A DNA stretch of 16,806 nucleotides from Hydrogenedens sp964549105 (GTDB lineage: Bacteria; Hydrogenedentota; Hydrogenedentia; Hydrogenedentales; Hydrogenedentaceae): contig CAZJTZ010000045.1 of the NCBI GenBank assembly GCA_964549105.1, positions 1 to 16,806 on the forward strand, written 5' to 3'. The notes beneath the pieces are model-generated. The model made no database searches. It was not told where the DNA came from and was given only the letters and a program-made list of their open reading frames with translations. Both the position numbers and the translations under genes were made by a program. Numbering within the stretch: position 1 is the stretch's first letter; every line of letters starts with the position of its first letter. This document shows, in pieces, positions 15,775 to 16,806 of the stretch.

Positions 15775-16806
15775 ATGAAGAGTCATCTGTATCGAACATT
15801 GCTTATCTGGATTGTTATTATCTGGTCATTAATTCAGGTTTATCCGACCCTCGGTTGGCTTACTATTTCTGATGAAGCACGCCAGGCTCGTTTAGACAAA
15901 TGGCATCAAGAAGATGAAGAATGGGCGAAAAAGAAACATAACTTTTCAGAAGAGTTATGGAAGGGCATTCGACGCTGGGCAGAATTTGACCGTAATCGTG
16001 TTATCAATCTTGGATTAGACCTTCAAGGTGGTATTCACATGGTCTTACGGTTTGATATCAATGATTTGCCTCCAGAACGCTTGCAGGAATATAGAGACCG
16101 CAAATATTCAGATGCAGATATTGAAAAAGAGGTACAAGATATTGTTCTTCAGCAAATACGGCGTAGGGTAAATGAGTTTGAAGCAAAAGAACCTATAATT
16201 CAAGCATTAGGTAGGAATCAGATTCAAATTCAATTACCTGGCGAAAAGAATGTGGAACGGGCAAGAAACCTCGTAAAGAAAACCGCTCAATTGAATTTTC
16301 ACATTGTTGCAGAGATGACTGATTTTGTTCAGGTTTTCCAAAAGATAAAAGATAAGTACCCGGAAGAGTTTAATGCTTTTATTCAACGACCCAAATTGAG
16401 AGGAGACTACTTTACAGTTCAAGTAGAAAATTATGACCGGGTTCGTCGTTTAATAGAGACCTGTGAAAAGGAAGGACTTATTCCAGAAGACAAATTAATA
16501 CTATTCAGTCAACCTCCGAAACCTTATGAAGAACAAACTTACAAATTATATCTTGTTGATAAAAAACCCATTGCATCGGGTGAAGGTTTGCGTTCTGCTA
16601 CGGCAATACCTGACCCCAATAATCCCCCTAATTGGAAGATTTTATTTGAATTTAACAATGCCGCAGGGGCTCTTTTTGGCGAAGCGACAGAGAAAAACAT
16701 CAACAAACCCATGGCAATTGTGCTGGACGGTATGGTCTGTTCTGCACCTGTAATTAGGGACCGCATTACGACCCGAGGTGAAATTACAGGCAACTTTGAA
16801 CAAGCC
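15775..16806 (+). CDS. secD: protein translocase subunit SecD, 3' end cut by window edge
   Basis: Membrane protein that, with SecF, uses the proton gradient to pull exported proteins through SecYEG on the periplasmic side. The frame is open from ATG 15775 to the window end (344 codons seen); the rest, with the five remaining membrane helices, lies outside. The first helix is at about residues 9-27 (LLIWIVIIWSLIQVYPTLG). The conserved GLDLQGG at 80-86 opens the large periplasmic P1 domain. QQIRRRVNEF and IQIQLPGE are typical of the P1 domain. KPMAIVLDG at 311-319 followed by CSAPVI and ITGNF is the standard segment just before the second helix. The ribosome site AAAGGAG is 13 bases upstream, longer than ideal, but no better start is in frame. 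secF would be expected next. Confidence 0.95.
   Translation, partial: MKSHLYRTLLIWIVIIWSLIQVYPTLGWLTISDEARQARLDKWHQEDEEWAKKKHNFSEELWKGIRRWAEFDRNRVINLGLDLQGGIHMVLRFDINDLPPERLQEYRDRKYSDADIEKEVQDIVLQQIRRRVNEFEAKEPIIQALGRNQIQIQLPGEKNVERARNLVKKTAQLNFHIVAEMTDFVQVFQKIKDKYPEEFNAFIQRPKLRGDYFTVQVENYDRVRRLIETCEKEGLIPEDKLILFSQPPKPYEEQTYKLYLVDKKPIASGEGLRSATAIPDPNNPPNWKILFEFNNAAGALFGEATEKNINKPMAIVLDGMVCSAPVIRDRITTRGEITGNFEQA

Overview
The window joins two sequences that do not look like the same genome. Positions 1 to about 2075 carry the end of a phosphate uptake operon (pstA, pstB, phoU). It is very AT-rich, uses almost only AGA/AGG for arginine, and its proteins read like those of Clostridium and relatives (Firmicutes). 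From about 2085 onward the composition is more moderate and arginine is mostly CGN. The proteins there suit a Gram-negative, two-membrane bacterium of the PVC/Hydrogenedentes/Lentisphaerae kind: a prepilin with the planctomycete-type H-X-DG C-terminus, a GspB-like type II secretion protein, an exported ceramidase-fold enzyme and a large exported M16 protease. The lineage of the right part is an inference from protein style, not a search result. PhoU breaks off in mid-domain exactly at the change, so a metagenome assembly chimera is the most likely explanation; real transfer is possible but nothing mobile is visible.

Layout of the right part. A prepilin-like gene (+) ends in a clear hairpin terminator and is followed by a PAS-GGDEF diguanylate cyclase (+). 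A radical SAM protein with a shortened SPASM-like C-terminus faces them on the minus strand. A minus-strand pair follows, a membrane-anchored ceramidase-fold protein and then proS (prolyl-tRNA synthetase without the inserted editing domain). Divergent from this pair is a 1017-residue M16 zinc protease (+). A second minus-strand pair is a GspB-like protein followed by a sugar-type substrate-binding lipoprotein. The window ends with the conserved tgt-yajC-secD cluster (+); secD runs off the right edge.

How the genes work together. The pst/phoU genes import phosphate and control that import. tgt makes the queuosine precursor in tRNA and is classically linked to yajC-secD, which assist the Sec translocon. 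Several of the other proteins (prepilin, ceramidase-fold protein, M16 protease, lipoprotein, GspB-like protein) leave the cytoplasm by Sec, so the right-hand genes form an envelope- and secretion-rich neighbourhood. I see no CRISPR array, tRNA, rRNA, transposase or phage gene. No gene-free stretch exceeds about 205 bases. I found no convincing new multi-gene system; the junction is the most important observation.
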